Origin: Myxococcales bacterium
GTDB taxonomy: Bacteria > Myxococcota > Polyangia > Fen-1088
Length of the DNA stretch: 6,765 nt
NCBI GenBank assembly: GCA_003153875.1
Contig: PMBY01000236.1
Location: 3,989 to 10,753 of the forward strand
Direction of reading: 5' to 3'
Position 1 is the stretch's first letter; each line of letters begins with the position of its first letter. Positions 1 through 5,430 of the stretch are shown here, one piece after another. The notes under the pieces were generated by a model. It ran no database searches and was not told the DNA's origin. It was given only the letters and a program-made list of their open reading frames with translations. Both the position numbers and the translations under genes were made by a program.

Positions 1-470
1 ACCAGGTCCGGGTGATAGCGCTCGACGAAATTCACGATGGCCGGACAGGCGGTGGCAATGAAACTTTCGCCCGGACGCTCGGCCAGAAGCTCGCGATAGG
101 CGCGCGCCACCAGATCGGCGCCAAACGCCACCTCGCACACCAGCGAGAAGCCAAGCTTTCGCAACGACCCCACCATGTGCCGCACATCGCGGCCGCTGAT
201 CTCCGCCGGAAAACTGGGCGCCACACACGCCGCCACGCGCGCGCCGCTGCGCAAGAGCCCATTCACTTCCGCGACCGAGCTAAGCACGCGCTTGGCCCCC
301 TGACTGCACACCAGAACGCACGACCCGCAACCAATGCAGCGCGAAGGAATGACCTCGGCCTGCCCTCCGGCGATCCGGATGGCCTTGGCCGGGCACTCAC
401 GCACGCAGGTGTAACAGACGCGACACCGCTCCCGAATCGTGCTGACCAGAGAAAGGTCGGTGGGCTTCAT
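1..470 (-). CDS. Ferredoxin / FeFe-hydrogenase-like iron-sulfur protein (partial, 3' end outside window)
   Basis: The first 156 codons are visible; the gene runs off the left edge. An N-terminal 2[4Fe-4S] ferredoxin domain is clear: CxxCxxCxxxCP at Cys16, 19, 22, 26 and a second set at Cys45, 48, 51, 55. After it comes the opening of the FeFe-hydrogenase large-subunit C-terminal fold, with VAPSFPAE near residue 84 and FGADLVARAY near 116. The motif TACPAIVNFVERYHPDL near residue 140 sits where catalytic FeFe hydrogenases have TSCCPxW. The second cysteine pair position is therefore reduced to a single Cys142. This points to a hydrogenase-related sensor or electron-transfer protein rather than a typical H2-producing enzyme, but the other two H-cluster motifs lie outside the window. 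The ATG overlaps the rex stop (ATGA) and no strong ribosome site precedes it, so translation is probably coupled to rex. It is likely cytoplasmic. Confidence 0.85.
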   Translation of the reverse strand, partial: MKPTDLSLVSTIRERCRVCYTCVRECPAKAIRIAGGQAEVIPSRCIGCGSCVLVCSQGAKRVLSSVAEVNGLLRSGARVAACVAPSFPAEISGRDVRHMVGSLRKLGFSLVCEVAFGADLVARAYRELLAERPGESFIATACPAIVNFVERYHPDL

Positions 471-1105
471 GGAGAGCCCGGGGGCTTGGCCGTCGCCTGC
501 CTCCTCGCGAAGAACGCCACCTTCTCCAACGTGACGCCGATGTCGATGTGCTCGACGTACACGTCCGGCGGCAAGCGCAAGCGGACGTCGGCGAAATTGA
601 GCAGGCTGCGCACCCCCGCTTCGACCAGCGTGTCGGCCACGCTTTGCGCGGCTGCGGCCGGCACAGCGATCATGGCGACGTTGATTCCCTTGTCACGCAT
701 GACCGTCCGGGCCTCGCTGATGTGATACGAGGGACAACCGTTGATCATGCGATCCACCTTGGCCGGATCGATGTCAAAGGCGGCGACAATCTGGAGCAGG
801 GGTCGGCGGCCCAAGAAGTATGCAAACAGGGCACGGCCGAGGTTGCCGACCCCCACCAGCGCCACGGACTGCGTGGTGGCCGGGTCCAGAAATGCGCCGA
901 TCCGTTCTTCCAGAACCACGACTTCGTACCCGCGCGTCGGGCTACCTTCGTAGCGCACGTTCATGAGATCGCGCCGCAGCTGTTCAGGCGTCACATCGGC
1001 CAGCACCGCAAGCTGGTGCGAGAAGACGTAGCGCGTGCCCGAAAAAGCCAGGTCCCGCAGGATACGCCGATAGAGAATCAGCCGAACCACGACCAGCTCG
1101 GACAC
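467..1105 (-). CDS. rex: Redox-sensing transcriptional repressor Rex
   Basis: Rex senses the NADH/NAD+ ratio and represses fermentative, respiratory or hydrogenase genes when NADH is low. With a GTG start at 1105 the protein is 212 residues, the usual Rex size. The first ~75 residues form a winged helix (LILYRRILRDL, then YVFSHQLAVLADVTPEQLRRDL). A Rossmann NAD(H)-binding domain follows, with the glycine motif GVGNLG near residue 85, AAFDIDPAKV after it, and IAVPAAAAQ and LLNFADVRL, all typical of the family; VEHIDIGVTLEKVAFF is the end of the core. The frame stays open to a TTG at 1168, but the GTG at 1105 has a good ribosome site (AGGA, 5 bases before it) and gives a family-like N-terminus. 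The last codon overlaps the next gene's ATG. A palindrome and promoter upstream suggest autoregulation. Confidence 0.95.
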   Translation of the reverse strand: MSELVVVRLILYRRILRDLAFSGTRYVFSHQLAVLADVTPEQLRRDLMNVRYEGSPTRGYEVVVLEERIGAFLDPATTQSVALVGVGNLGRALFAYFLGRRPLLQIVAAFDIDPAKVDRMINGCPSYHISEARTVMRDKGINVAMIAVPAAAAQSVADTLVEAGVRSLLNFADVRLRLPPDVYVEHIDIGVTLEKVAFFARRQATAKPPGSP

Positions 1106-1108
1106 TGT

Positions 1109-1115
1109 CTTCCTA
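1109..1115 (-). promoter_or_regulatory. Ribosome binding site deciding the rex start
   Basis: On the minus strand this reads TAGGAAG, with AGGA ending five bases before the GTG at 1105. No comparable purine-rich site precedes the upstream in-frame TTG at 1168, and the palindromic operator would then abut the start codon. This favours the shorter 212-residue Rex. Confidence 0.6.
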
Positions 1116-1149
1116 CCCACAATTCGCCGGGTGTGTGCCTGATTGATCG

Positions 1150-1161
1150 TCACAGTTGTGA
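1150..1161. repeat. Short inverted repeat TCACA-GT-TGTGA in the rex leader
   Basis: TCACA and TGTGA are perfect reverse complements separated by two bases. The right arm extends to TTGTGAA (1156-1162), which equals one half of the usual Rex operator. The element lies between the candidate main operator and the chosen rex start. It may be an accessory half-site or may be chance. Confidence 0.35.
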
Positions 1162-1172
1162 ATTCCAAAACG

Positions 1173-1190
1173 CTGTTATGAATTTCACAG
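1173..1190. promoter_or_regulatory. Candidate Rex operator
   Basis: The 18-mer CTGTTATGAATTTCACAG is an imperfect palindrome. Against the known Rex operator pattern TTGTGAAnnnnTTCACAA it matches 10 of the 14 defined positions, with one half (TTCACA) nearly perfect. It sits just downstream of a predicted minus-strand -10 box, about 70-85 bases before the rex start, where a bound repressor would block transcription. The same bases also resemble a CRP-type site (TGTGA-N6-TAACA on the minus strand), so another regulator cannot be excluded. Confidence 0.6.
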
Positions 1191-1200
1191 CGAGCTGTCT

Positions 1201-1231
1201 ATCATATGAGCGCTCGGGCGCTAGAAGTCAA
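1201..1231 (-). promoter_or_regulatory. Predicted sigma70-like promoter for rex
   Basis: On the minus strand TTGACT (1231-1226) is followed by TATGAT (1206-1201). Both are good matches to -35 and -10 consensus. The spacer is 19 bases, slightly longer than ideal. The spacer itself contains a perfect 5-bp inverted repeat, AGCGC-TCGG-GCGCT (1209-1222). A start site near 1194 would place the candidate Rex operator immediately inside the transcript start. Confidence 0.5.
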
Positions 1232-1270
1232 GAATAATCCAGTGAGGTTTTCTTGTGCGGCGGACTACAC

Positions 1271-1297
1271 TTGGAGTTTGCAGGGACCAAGTATATT
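1271..1297 (+). promoter_or_regulatory. Weak candidate promoter for the first esterase gene
   Basis: TTGGAG (1271-1276) and TATATT (1292-1297) are separated by 15 bases, which is short. It is the most promoter-like plus-strand element in the divergent intergenic region, about 70 bases before the esterase ATG. Myxobacterial promoters are often not sigma70-like, so this is tentative. Confidence 0.3.
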
Positions 1298-1357
1298 GAG
1301 CCACCGAGGCGAGAAATGTCACCTCTACATAAGAATCGCCATTTTTCTAAGAAACTG

Positions 1358-1362
1358 AGGAG
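1358..1362 (+). promoter_or_regulatory. Ribosome binding site of the first esterase lipoprotein
   Basis: AGGAG lies four bases before the ATG at 1367. It decides the start: the frame is open upstream to 1253, but only the ATG at 1367 places a lipoprotein signal peptide at the N-terminus. Confidence 0.8.
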
Positions 1363-1366
1363 AACC

Positions 1367-3019
1367 ATGCCTACCACGCGATGTGTTTCGCTGTTCCCAT
1401 TGTTCACGCTCGTCGGTCTGATGGCCTGCTCGGGAGCCGGCACACCCCAGAGTGGTGGCGGAGGAACGACTGTCACGGGCGGAACGCACAATCCCATTGG
1501 CGGCACGACCGGTGCCGGGGGATCGATGATCACGGGCGGCACAACGGCCGCGGGTGGTGTTTCTGCTCCCGGCGGCACGCCGGACACGGGTGGTGTTTCT
1601 GTTCCCGGCGGCGCGCCGGACACGGGCGGTGTTTCTGCTCCTGGCGGCACCCCGGACACGGGCGGTGTTTCTGCTCCTGGCGGCACCCCGGACACGGGCG
1701 GCGTCTCCGCTCCTGGCGGCACAACTGTCACAGGTGGAACCTCCAAGACCGGCGGGACGACAGCCGCGGGCGGCACCTCCAAGACCGGCGGCACAACGGC
1801 CACCGGCGGTGTCACGACTTCGAGTAGCGCTCCAGGAACCGGCGGATCCACCTCGACCGGAGGCGCCGTGGCCGGGAAGACCGCGTCCGGAGGAACCACC
1901 GGATCGATCGGCGGAACCACGGGCGCGGCCGGCGCGGCAGGGGGGGCTCCCCCGCCAGGCAGTATCCCGGCGGGATATCCCGCTCCCACCGCGGACAACT
2001 ACGCCAAGTGCCAGAAGGTGGCGATAGGCACCAATGATGCGTGCGGCGGCCAGCCTAGCGGAAATATCTGCATCGAATGCCTCTTCGGTGGTACCGACTA
2101 CAACACCTCTGAGACCACTCCTACGGCAGCCGCGACGAGCGCGGCGGGAAATTATGTCGTGACCGTGCAACTGGGCGGCGCCGCCGCTGGCGACACCTAT
2201 GTCAGCGCGGAATCGACGCGAGGCATGTTGAAGTCCGTAGCCACCACCGCCGGCCAGTCGCTGGAGTACGCGTTCGTGGTCAATGTGCGCGCGATGGAGG
2301 GGCAGCCAAAGCATTCCGGCGGGCCGGGCGGATACCCAGGACTGGATTTGTTCTTCTCCGGCAAGAATCCGCAGGTTACCGCCATCGGATACGCCCTGGC
2401 CACGACGGCGACCAAGCCGATCATGGTCTATGTCGCCGGCGACTCCACGACTTGCGACCAGACCGGTGGCGCCTTCGGGGGCTGGGCGCAAATGCTACCT
2501 GAGTACTTCGGGCCTCCGATTGGAATCGCCAACTATGCCAACAGCGGCGCCGCATCCGGCGACTTTGGCTTCTGGGGCGACATCTCGTCGCGCTGGACAA
2601 CAGGAGACTGGATCATCATCCAGTTTGGACACAACGACAAGACAGACTCAGACGCGACGGTCGAGGCGAACCTCACGCCCCATGTGACAGCTGCACTCGC
2701 CGCAGGTGTCCACCCGATTATGGTGTCTCCTCCCGCTCGCCTCCAGGGTATTCCGGTACCCGATCAGTCCAGCCTTCATGCTGCCGCGCTCAAGGCGGTC
2801 GCAACGGCCAACAATGTGCCCTTCATTGATCTCACAGCCCTTTCGACTGCCTTCTACAACGCTTCTGGTATGACCAAGGCCCAAGCACTGACCGCGTACC
2901 ACGCGATGGGGAGCGACGTAACGCACTCCAACTTACCGGGCGGAGAGATGCTCGCTGGTCTTGTGGTCAAAGCCATCAAGGACCAGAACATCGGACTCGC
3001 CCCGTATTTGAGGCAGTAG
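1367..3019 (+). CDS. SGNH/GDSL esterase lipoprotein, rhamnogalacturonan acetylesterase-like (CE12-like), copy 1
   Basis: A 550-residue predicted surface lipoprotein that probably removes acetyl groups from a pectin-type polysaccharide. Residues 1-21 are a lipoprotein signal peptide with lipobox LMAC (Cys21). Residues ~22-198 are a low-complexity Gly/Thr/Ser linker with repeated GGVSAPGGTPDT units. Residues ~211-332 form a beta-sandwich with four cysteines (215, 226, 235, 238) and the stretch AESTRGML...YAFVVNVR, as in the N-terminal domain of CE12 esterases. Residues ~350-550 are the SGNH hydrolase: block I GDSTT (nucleophile Ser360), block II NSGAAS (Gly394), block III GHND (Asn423), and block V DVTH (Asp517, His520). 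All catalytic positions are present. The C-terminus, LAPYLRQ, is shared with the second copy. The CE12 assignment rests on motif order and the sandwich domain; the true substrate is unknown. Confidence 0.85.
   Translation: MPTTRCVSLFPLFTLVGLMACSGAGTPQSGGGGTTVTGGTHNPIGGTTGAGGSMITGGTTAAGGVSAPGGTPDTGGVSVPGGAPDTGGVSAPGGTPDTGGVSAPGGTPDTGGVSAPGGTTVTGGTSKTGGTTAAGGTSKTGGTTATGGVTTSSSAPGTGGSTSTGGAVAGKTASGGTTGSIGGTTGAAGAAGGAPPPGSIPAGYPAPTADNYAKCQKVAIGTNDACGGQPSGNICIECLFGGTDYNTSETTPTAAATSAAGNYVVTVQLGGAAAGDTYVSAESTRGMLKSVATTAGQSLEYAFVVNVRAMEGQPKHSGGPGGYPGLDLFFSGKNPQVTAIGYALATTATKPIMVYVAGDSTTCDQTGGAFGGWAQMLPEYFGPPIGIANYANSGAASGDFGFWGDISSRWTTGDWIIIQFGHNDKTDSDATVEANLTPHVTAALAAGVHPIMVSPPARLQGIPVPDQSSLHAAALKAVATANNVPFIDLTALSTAFYNASGMTKAQALTAYHAMGSDVTHSNLPGGEMLAGLVVKAIKDQNIGLAPYLRQ
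1553..1732 (+). repeat. 36-bp in-frame tandem repeat, five units, in linker of esterase copy 1
   Basis: Units start at 1553, 1589, 1625, 1661 and 1697, and each encodes GGVSAPGGTPDT or a close variant; the fifth ends GGTTVT. Units three and four are identical at all 36 bases, a sign of recent duplication. The unit length is a multiple of three, so gain or loss changes linker length without shifting frame. Confidence 0.9.
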
Positions 3020-3026
3020 TGCGTAG

Positions 3027-3057
3027 TTTGCAAGTTGTGATCTGACCAACTTGCAAA
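3027..3057. terminator. Perfect 11-bp hairpin after esterase copy 1
   Basis: Arms TTTGCAAGTTG (3027-3037) and CAACTTGCAAA (3047-3057) are exact reverse complements around a 9-base loop, starting 7 bases after the esterase stop. There is no T-run after it, so it is not a textbook intrinsic terminator. It may act as a terminator, an mRNA 3'-end stabiliser or a protein-binding palindrome. Confidence 0.55.
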
Positions 3058-3069
3058 GAAGGGTTTACT

Positions 3070-3095
3070 CGCAAGCTGCGGCAGCTGGGCTTGCG
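3070..3095. repeat. Second hairpin in the gap before the beta-helix gene
   Basis: CGCAAGC (3070-3076) pairs with GCTTGCG (3089-3095). Inside it lies the near-palindrome AGCTGC-G-GCAGCT (3074-3086 region). It follows the 11-bp hairpin by 12 bases. The remaining gap to 3169 shows no clear promoter. Confidence 0.4.
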
Positions 3096-3169
3096 GGTCT
3101 GGGGCGTGTAGACTGTGACCGGTTCGGCAAACCCGCAGCATGTCGTGTCGACAGAAAGGGCACTTCTCG

Positions 3170-3862
3170 ATGAGAACGTTCAGTATCCGAATCTTCACTT
3201 TGGCCTTGGCGGCGGCACCACTTTGTTCCTTGGGCTGTGGCAGCGGCACGTCCGGCAGTCCCACAGGCGGCGCGGTCGCCCACGCCGGAAGCGGCGGTGG
3301 CGGCTCGGCCGCGGCAGGCTCGACTGGGAGCGGTGCGAACTGCATCGTTGACAACAGCATGATAACGGCCACCGCGTATCCCACTGGACTCACTTTGACC
3401 AGGGCCTGCAGCCCCTACAATGTTGACGATCTCTTCGTAAAAGACGGCGGTGTGCTCACCATCGAGGCGGGCGCCACGGTCAAATTCAGTGACAACACAG
3501 CAATTTATGTTGGACAGACAGGCTCGGGCAAGCTGCTGATCAACGGTACCGCGCAAAGCCCGGTTACCCTGAGCACTCAACCCGGCTTTCAATCGCCTGG
3601 GGGTTGGTATGGCCTCGAGTTCTGGTCGGGCACGGCGAGCGGATCGAAGGTCAGCTACGCCACGATTGAGTATGCCGGGGGTAACTTCGACGGAGCCGTC
3701 GTCGTCGAGAGCGCCTTGCCCGCCAATACCTTGACGCTGGATCACTTGACCATCAATAGCACTGACACTACTGATGGCGCGGTTCCGATCTACATGGGCG
3801 ACGGATCGCCGATTATCGCCTGCACCAACTGCACCGCCGACGGCACCAGTCTCACCCACTAG
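3170..3862 (+). CDS. Right-handed beta-helix (pectin-lyase-fold-like) lipoprotein
   Basis: A 230-residue predicted lipoprotein of unknown substrate. The ATG at 3170 is preceded by AAAGGG at nine to ten bases and yields a signal peptide ending SLGC (Cys23); Ser at the -3 position is unusual for a lipobox, so lipidation is likely but not certain. A short Gly/Ser-rich linker runs to about residue 56. The body contains GGVLTIEAGATVKF (93-106), LLINGTAQSPVTL, GGWYGLEFW (144-152) and VSYATIEYAGG (161-171). This order is characteristic of bacterial parallel beta-helix repeat proteins that bind or cleave polysaccharides. No catalytic residues can be assigned. It is shorter than most such proteins and ends soon after the rung with CTNC (218-221), so a truncated helix is possible. 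It sits between the two esterases and ends 52 bases before the second, possibly in one transcript. Confidence 0.75.
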   Translation: MRTFSIRIFTLALAAAPLCSLGCGSGTSGSPTGGAVAHAGSGGGGSAAAGSTGSGANCIVDNSMITATAYPTGLTLTRACSPYNVDDLFVKDGGVLTIEAGATVKFSDNTAIYVGQTGSGKLLINGTAQSPVTLSTQPGFQSPGGWYGLEFWSGTASGSKVSYATIEYAGGNFDGAVVVESALPANTLTLDHLTINSTDTTDGAVPIYMGDGSPIIACTNCTADGTSLTH

Positions 3863-3877
3863 GTTCTTGACCCATTA

Positions 3878-3909
3878 TTGTTGCCACTGCCCCTCTAACA
3901 ACAAGAGGA
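3878..3909 (+). promoter_or_regulatory. Ribosome binding site of esterase copy 2 within alternative small hairpins
   Basis: AGAGGA (3904-3909) lies five bases before the ATG at 3915 and sets the start. CCTCT (3892-3896) could pair with AGAGG (3904-3908), hiding the ribosome site. TTGTTG (3878-3883) could instead pair with CAACAA (3899-3904), which would compete with that hairpin. The stems are only 5-6 bp, so regulation by them is speculative; the ribosome site itself is clear. Confidence 0.4.
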
Positions 3910-3914
3910 CAATC

Positions 3915-5387
3915 ATGACCACAACGCGATGCTTCTCACTGTTTTCACTCCTGGCCGTTACCGGCCTGCTAGCCTGCGGTGCAAATTCCGGAGTATCCCA
4001 GGGGGGCACTGGAGGGACCACGACGCAGGGGGGAACCCGGCAGGAACCTGGTGGCACGACTTATGTGGGTGGATCGACCGTCACAGGCGGCTCGACCGAC
4101 ATCGGCGGCTCGACTGACATCGGCGGCTCGACCGACATCGGCGGAATCACGGACCTGGGCGGTACTTCCGTAGTCGGTGGGAAGACTTCGAACGGCGGTG
4201 CTGCTGGCGGGAAAGGCGGCACCCCAGCTTCGGGAGGCAAGACCGCGTCCGGAGGCGCCACTGGACCGACTGGCGGAACCACGGGAGGCGCGGCCGGCGC
4301 GGCCGGGGCTCCCCCTCCAGGCAGCGTCCCAGCGGGATATCCCGCCCCAACCCCGGACAACTACGCCAAGTGCACGAAGGTAGCGATAGGCACCAATGAT
4401 GCGTGCGGCGGCCAGCCCACGGGGAATATCTGCATTGAATGTCTCTTCGGTGGCACCGACTACAACGCCTCTGAGACCAGTCCTACGGCAGCCGCGACGA
4501 GCGCGGCGGGGAACTATGTCGTGACCGTGCAACTGGGTGGCGCCGCCGCTGGCGACACATTCGTCAGCGCGGAATCCACCCGAGGCATGTTGCAGTCTGT
4601 GGCCACCACGGCCGGCCAGACTCTGACCTATGCCTTCGTCGTCAACGTGCGCGCGATGGAGGGACAACCGAACCATGCCGGCGGGCCGGGCGGATATCCA
4701 GGACTGGATTTGTTCTTCTCGGGCAAGAACCCAGTAGTTACCGGCATCGGATACGCTTTGGCGACCACGGCGACACAGCCGATCATGGTCTACATCGCCA
4801 GCGACTCCACGACTTGCGACCAGACCGGTGGCGCATTCGGCGGCTGGGGGCAAATGCTGCCTGAGTACTTCGGGCCGCCAGTTGGAATTGCCAACTACGC
4901 CAACAGCGGAGCAAGCTCGTCCAGCTTCTACGGATCCTCTAATTTCTGGGGCGCCATCAAGTCGAAGTGGACGAAGGGCGACTGGGCCATCATTCAATTC
5001 GGTCACAACGACAAGGGCGTGGCCGACAGCGCGGTCCAGGCCAACCTGACCAAGTACGTGAACGACGCCAAGGCCGCGGGTGTCAACGCGATTCTGGTTT
5101 CGCCTCCTGCTCGTGCCACCAGTTTCCCAGTCGGCGATCAATCCAGCCTACACGCAGCAGCGGCCAAAGCAGCCGCGGCAGCCGGGGGCGTTCCCTTCAT
5201 CGACCTCACCGCCCTTTCGACCGCTTGGTACAACACTCTCGGCTCCAAGGCTACCATGATGACGTTCCACGCCAACGGGACCGACCAAACGCACACCAAC
5301 CTCCCGGGTGGTGAGAAGCTCGCGGGTCTCGTCGTCGCCGACATGAAGACCCAGAACATCGAACTGGCCAAGTACCTGAGGCAGTAG
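3915..5387 (+). CDS. SGNH/GDSL esterase lipoprotein, rhamnogalacturonan acetylesterase-like (CE12-like), copy 2
   Basis: A 490-residue paralogue of the esterase at 1367. The signal peptide ends LLAC (Cys21). The Gly-rich linker (~22-138) is shorter and built from GGSTDI units. The four-cysteine beta-sandwich module is nearly identical to copy 1. The SGNH domain has block II NSGASS (Gly332), block III GHND (Asn365) and block V DQTH (Asp457, His460). Block I reads ASDSTT instead of AGDSTT: the glycine before Asp-Ser is replaced by Ser, while the nucleophile Ser298 remains. Since this Gly is not itself catalytic, activity may persist with altered specificity or rate. From block II onward the two copies diverge much more than before it, which fits different substrates or acetylation positions. 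It is probably co-transcribed with the beta-helix gene and ends at a strong hairpin facing paaK. Confidence 0.85.
   Translation: MTTTRCFSLFSLLAVTGLLACGANSGVSQGGTGGTTTQGGTRQEPGGTTYVGGSTVTGGSTDIGGSTDIGGSTDIGGITDLGGTSVVGGKTSNGGAAGGKGGTPASGGKTASGGATGPTGGTTGGAAGAAGAPPPGSVPAGYPAPTPDNYAKCTKVAIGTNDACGGQPTGNICIECLFGGTDYNASETSPTAAATSAAGNYVVTVQLGGAAAGDTFVSAESTRGMLQSVATTAGQTLTYAFVVNVRAMEGQPNHAGGPGGYPGLDLFFSGKNPVVTGIGYALATTATQPIMVYIASDSTTCDQTGGAFGGWGQMLPEYFGPPVGIANYANSGASSSSFYGSSNFWGAIKSKWTKGDWAIIQFGHNDKGVADSAVQANLTKYVNDAKAAGVNAILVSPPARATSFPVGDQSSLHAAAAKAAAAAGGVPFIDLTALSTAWYNTLGSKATMMTFHANGTDQTHTNLPGGEKLAGLVVADMKTQNIELAKYLRQ
4086..4157 (+). repeat. 18-bp in-frame tandem repeat, four units, in linker of esterase copy 2
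   Basis: Units at 4086, 4104, 4122 and 4140 encode GGSTDI three times and then GGITDL. The first and third units are identical; the second differs by one silent base. The unit differs in length and sequence from the 36-bp repeat in copy 1, so the linker repeats expanded independently after the duplication. Confidence 0.85.
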
Positions 5388-5397
5388 ACCGCACGAT

Positions 5398-5422
5398 CGC
5401 AGGGGCCGCGCAGGCCCCTGCG
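5398..5422. terminator. Hairpin between convergent esterase and paaK genes
   Basis: Arms CGCAGGGGCC (5398-5407) and GGCCCCTGCG (5413-5422) are exact reverse complements around a 5-base loop. It lies 10 bases after the esterase stop and 8 bases beyond the paaK stop, so it could serve both strands. No T-run follows on either side, as is common for GC-rich genomes. Confidence 0.65.
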
Positions 5423-5430
5423 CCATCCAG

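Noticed and set aside
12..725. Long plus-strand open frame opposite the iron-sulfur and rex genes
   Set aside because: It lies antisense to two confidently identified minus-strand genes, has arginine/histidine-rich composition typical of GC-rich shadow frames, and shows no domain.
548..1237. Plus-strand open frame antisense to rex
   Set aside because: Composition is shadow-like and rex motifs on the other strand are unambiguous.
1253..1366. N-terminal extension of the first esterase reading frame
   Set aside because: The 38 extra residues would bury the lipoprotein signal peptide; ATG 1367 has AGGAG at proper spacing and matches the start of copy 2.
1553..1732. Possible CRISPR-like array
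   Set aside because: Repeats are directly adjacent without unique spacers and encode an in-frame protein linker.
1228..1998. Proline-rich minus-strand open frame with VPPGAETPPVSG repeats
   Set aside because: It is the exact reverse reading of the Gly-rich repeat linker of the first esterase; the repeat looks regular only because its unit is a multiple of three.
3065..3859. Minus-strand open frames opposite the beta-helix gene
   Set aside because: No ribosome site, signal or domain, whereas the plus strand has a signal peptide and beta-helix motifs.
3867..3872. TTGACC as a -35 box for the second esterase
   Set aside because: No acceptable -10 box lies at 16-19 bases downstream.
4061..4360. 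Proline-rich minus-strand frame with MSVEPP repeats
   Set aside because: Antisense image of the 18-bp repeat in the second esterase linker.
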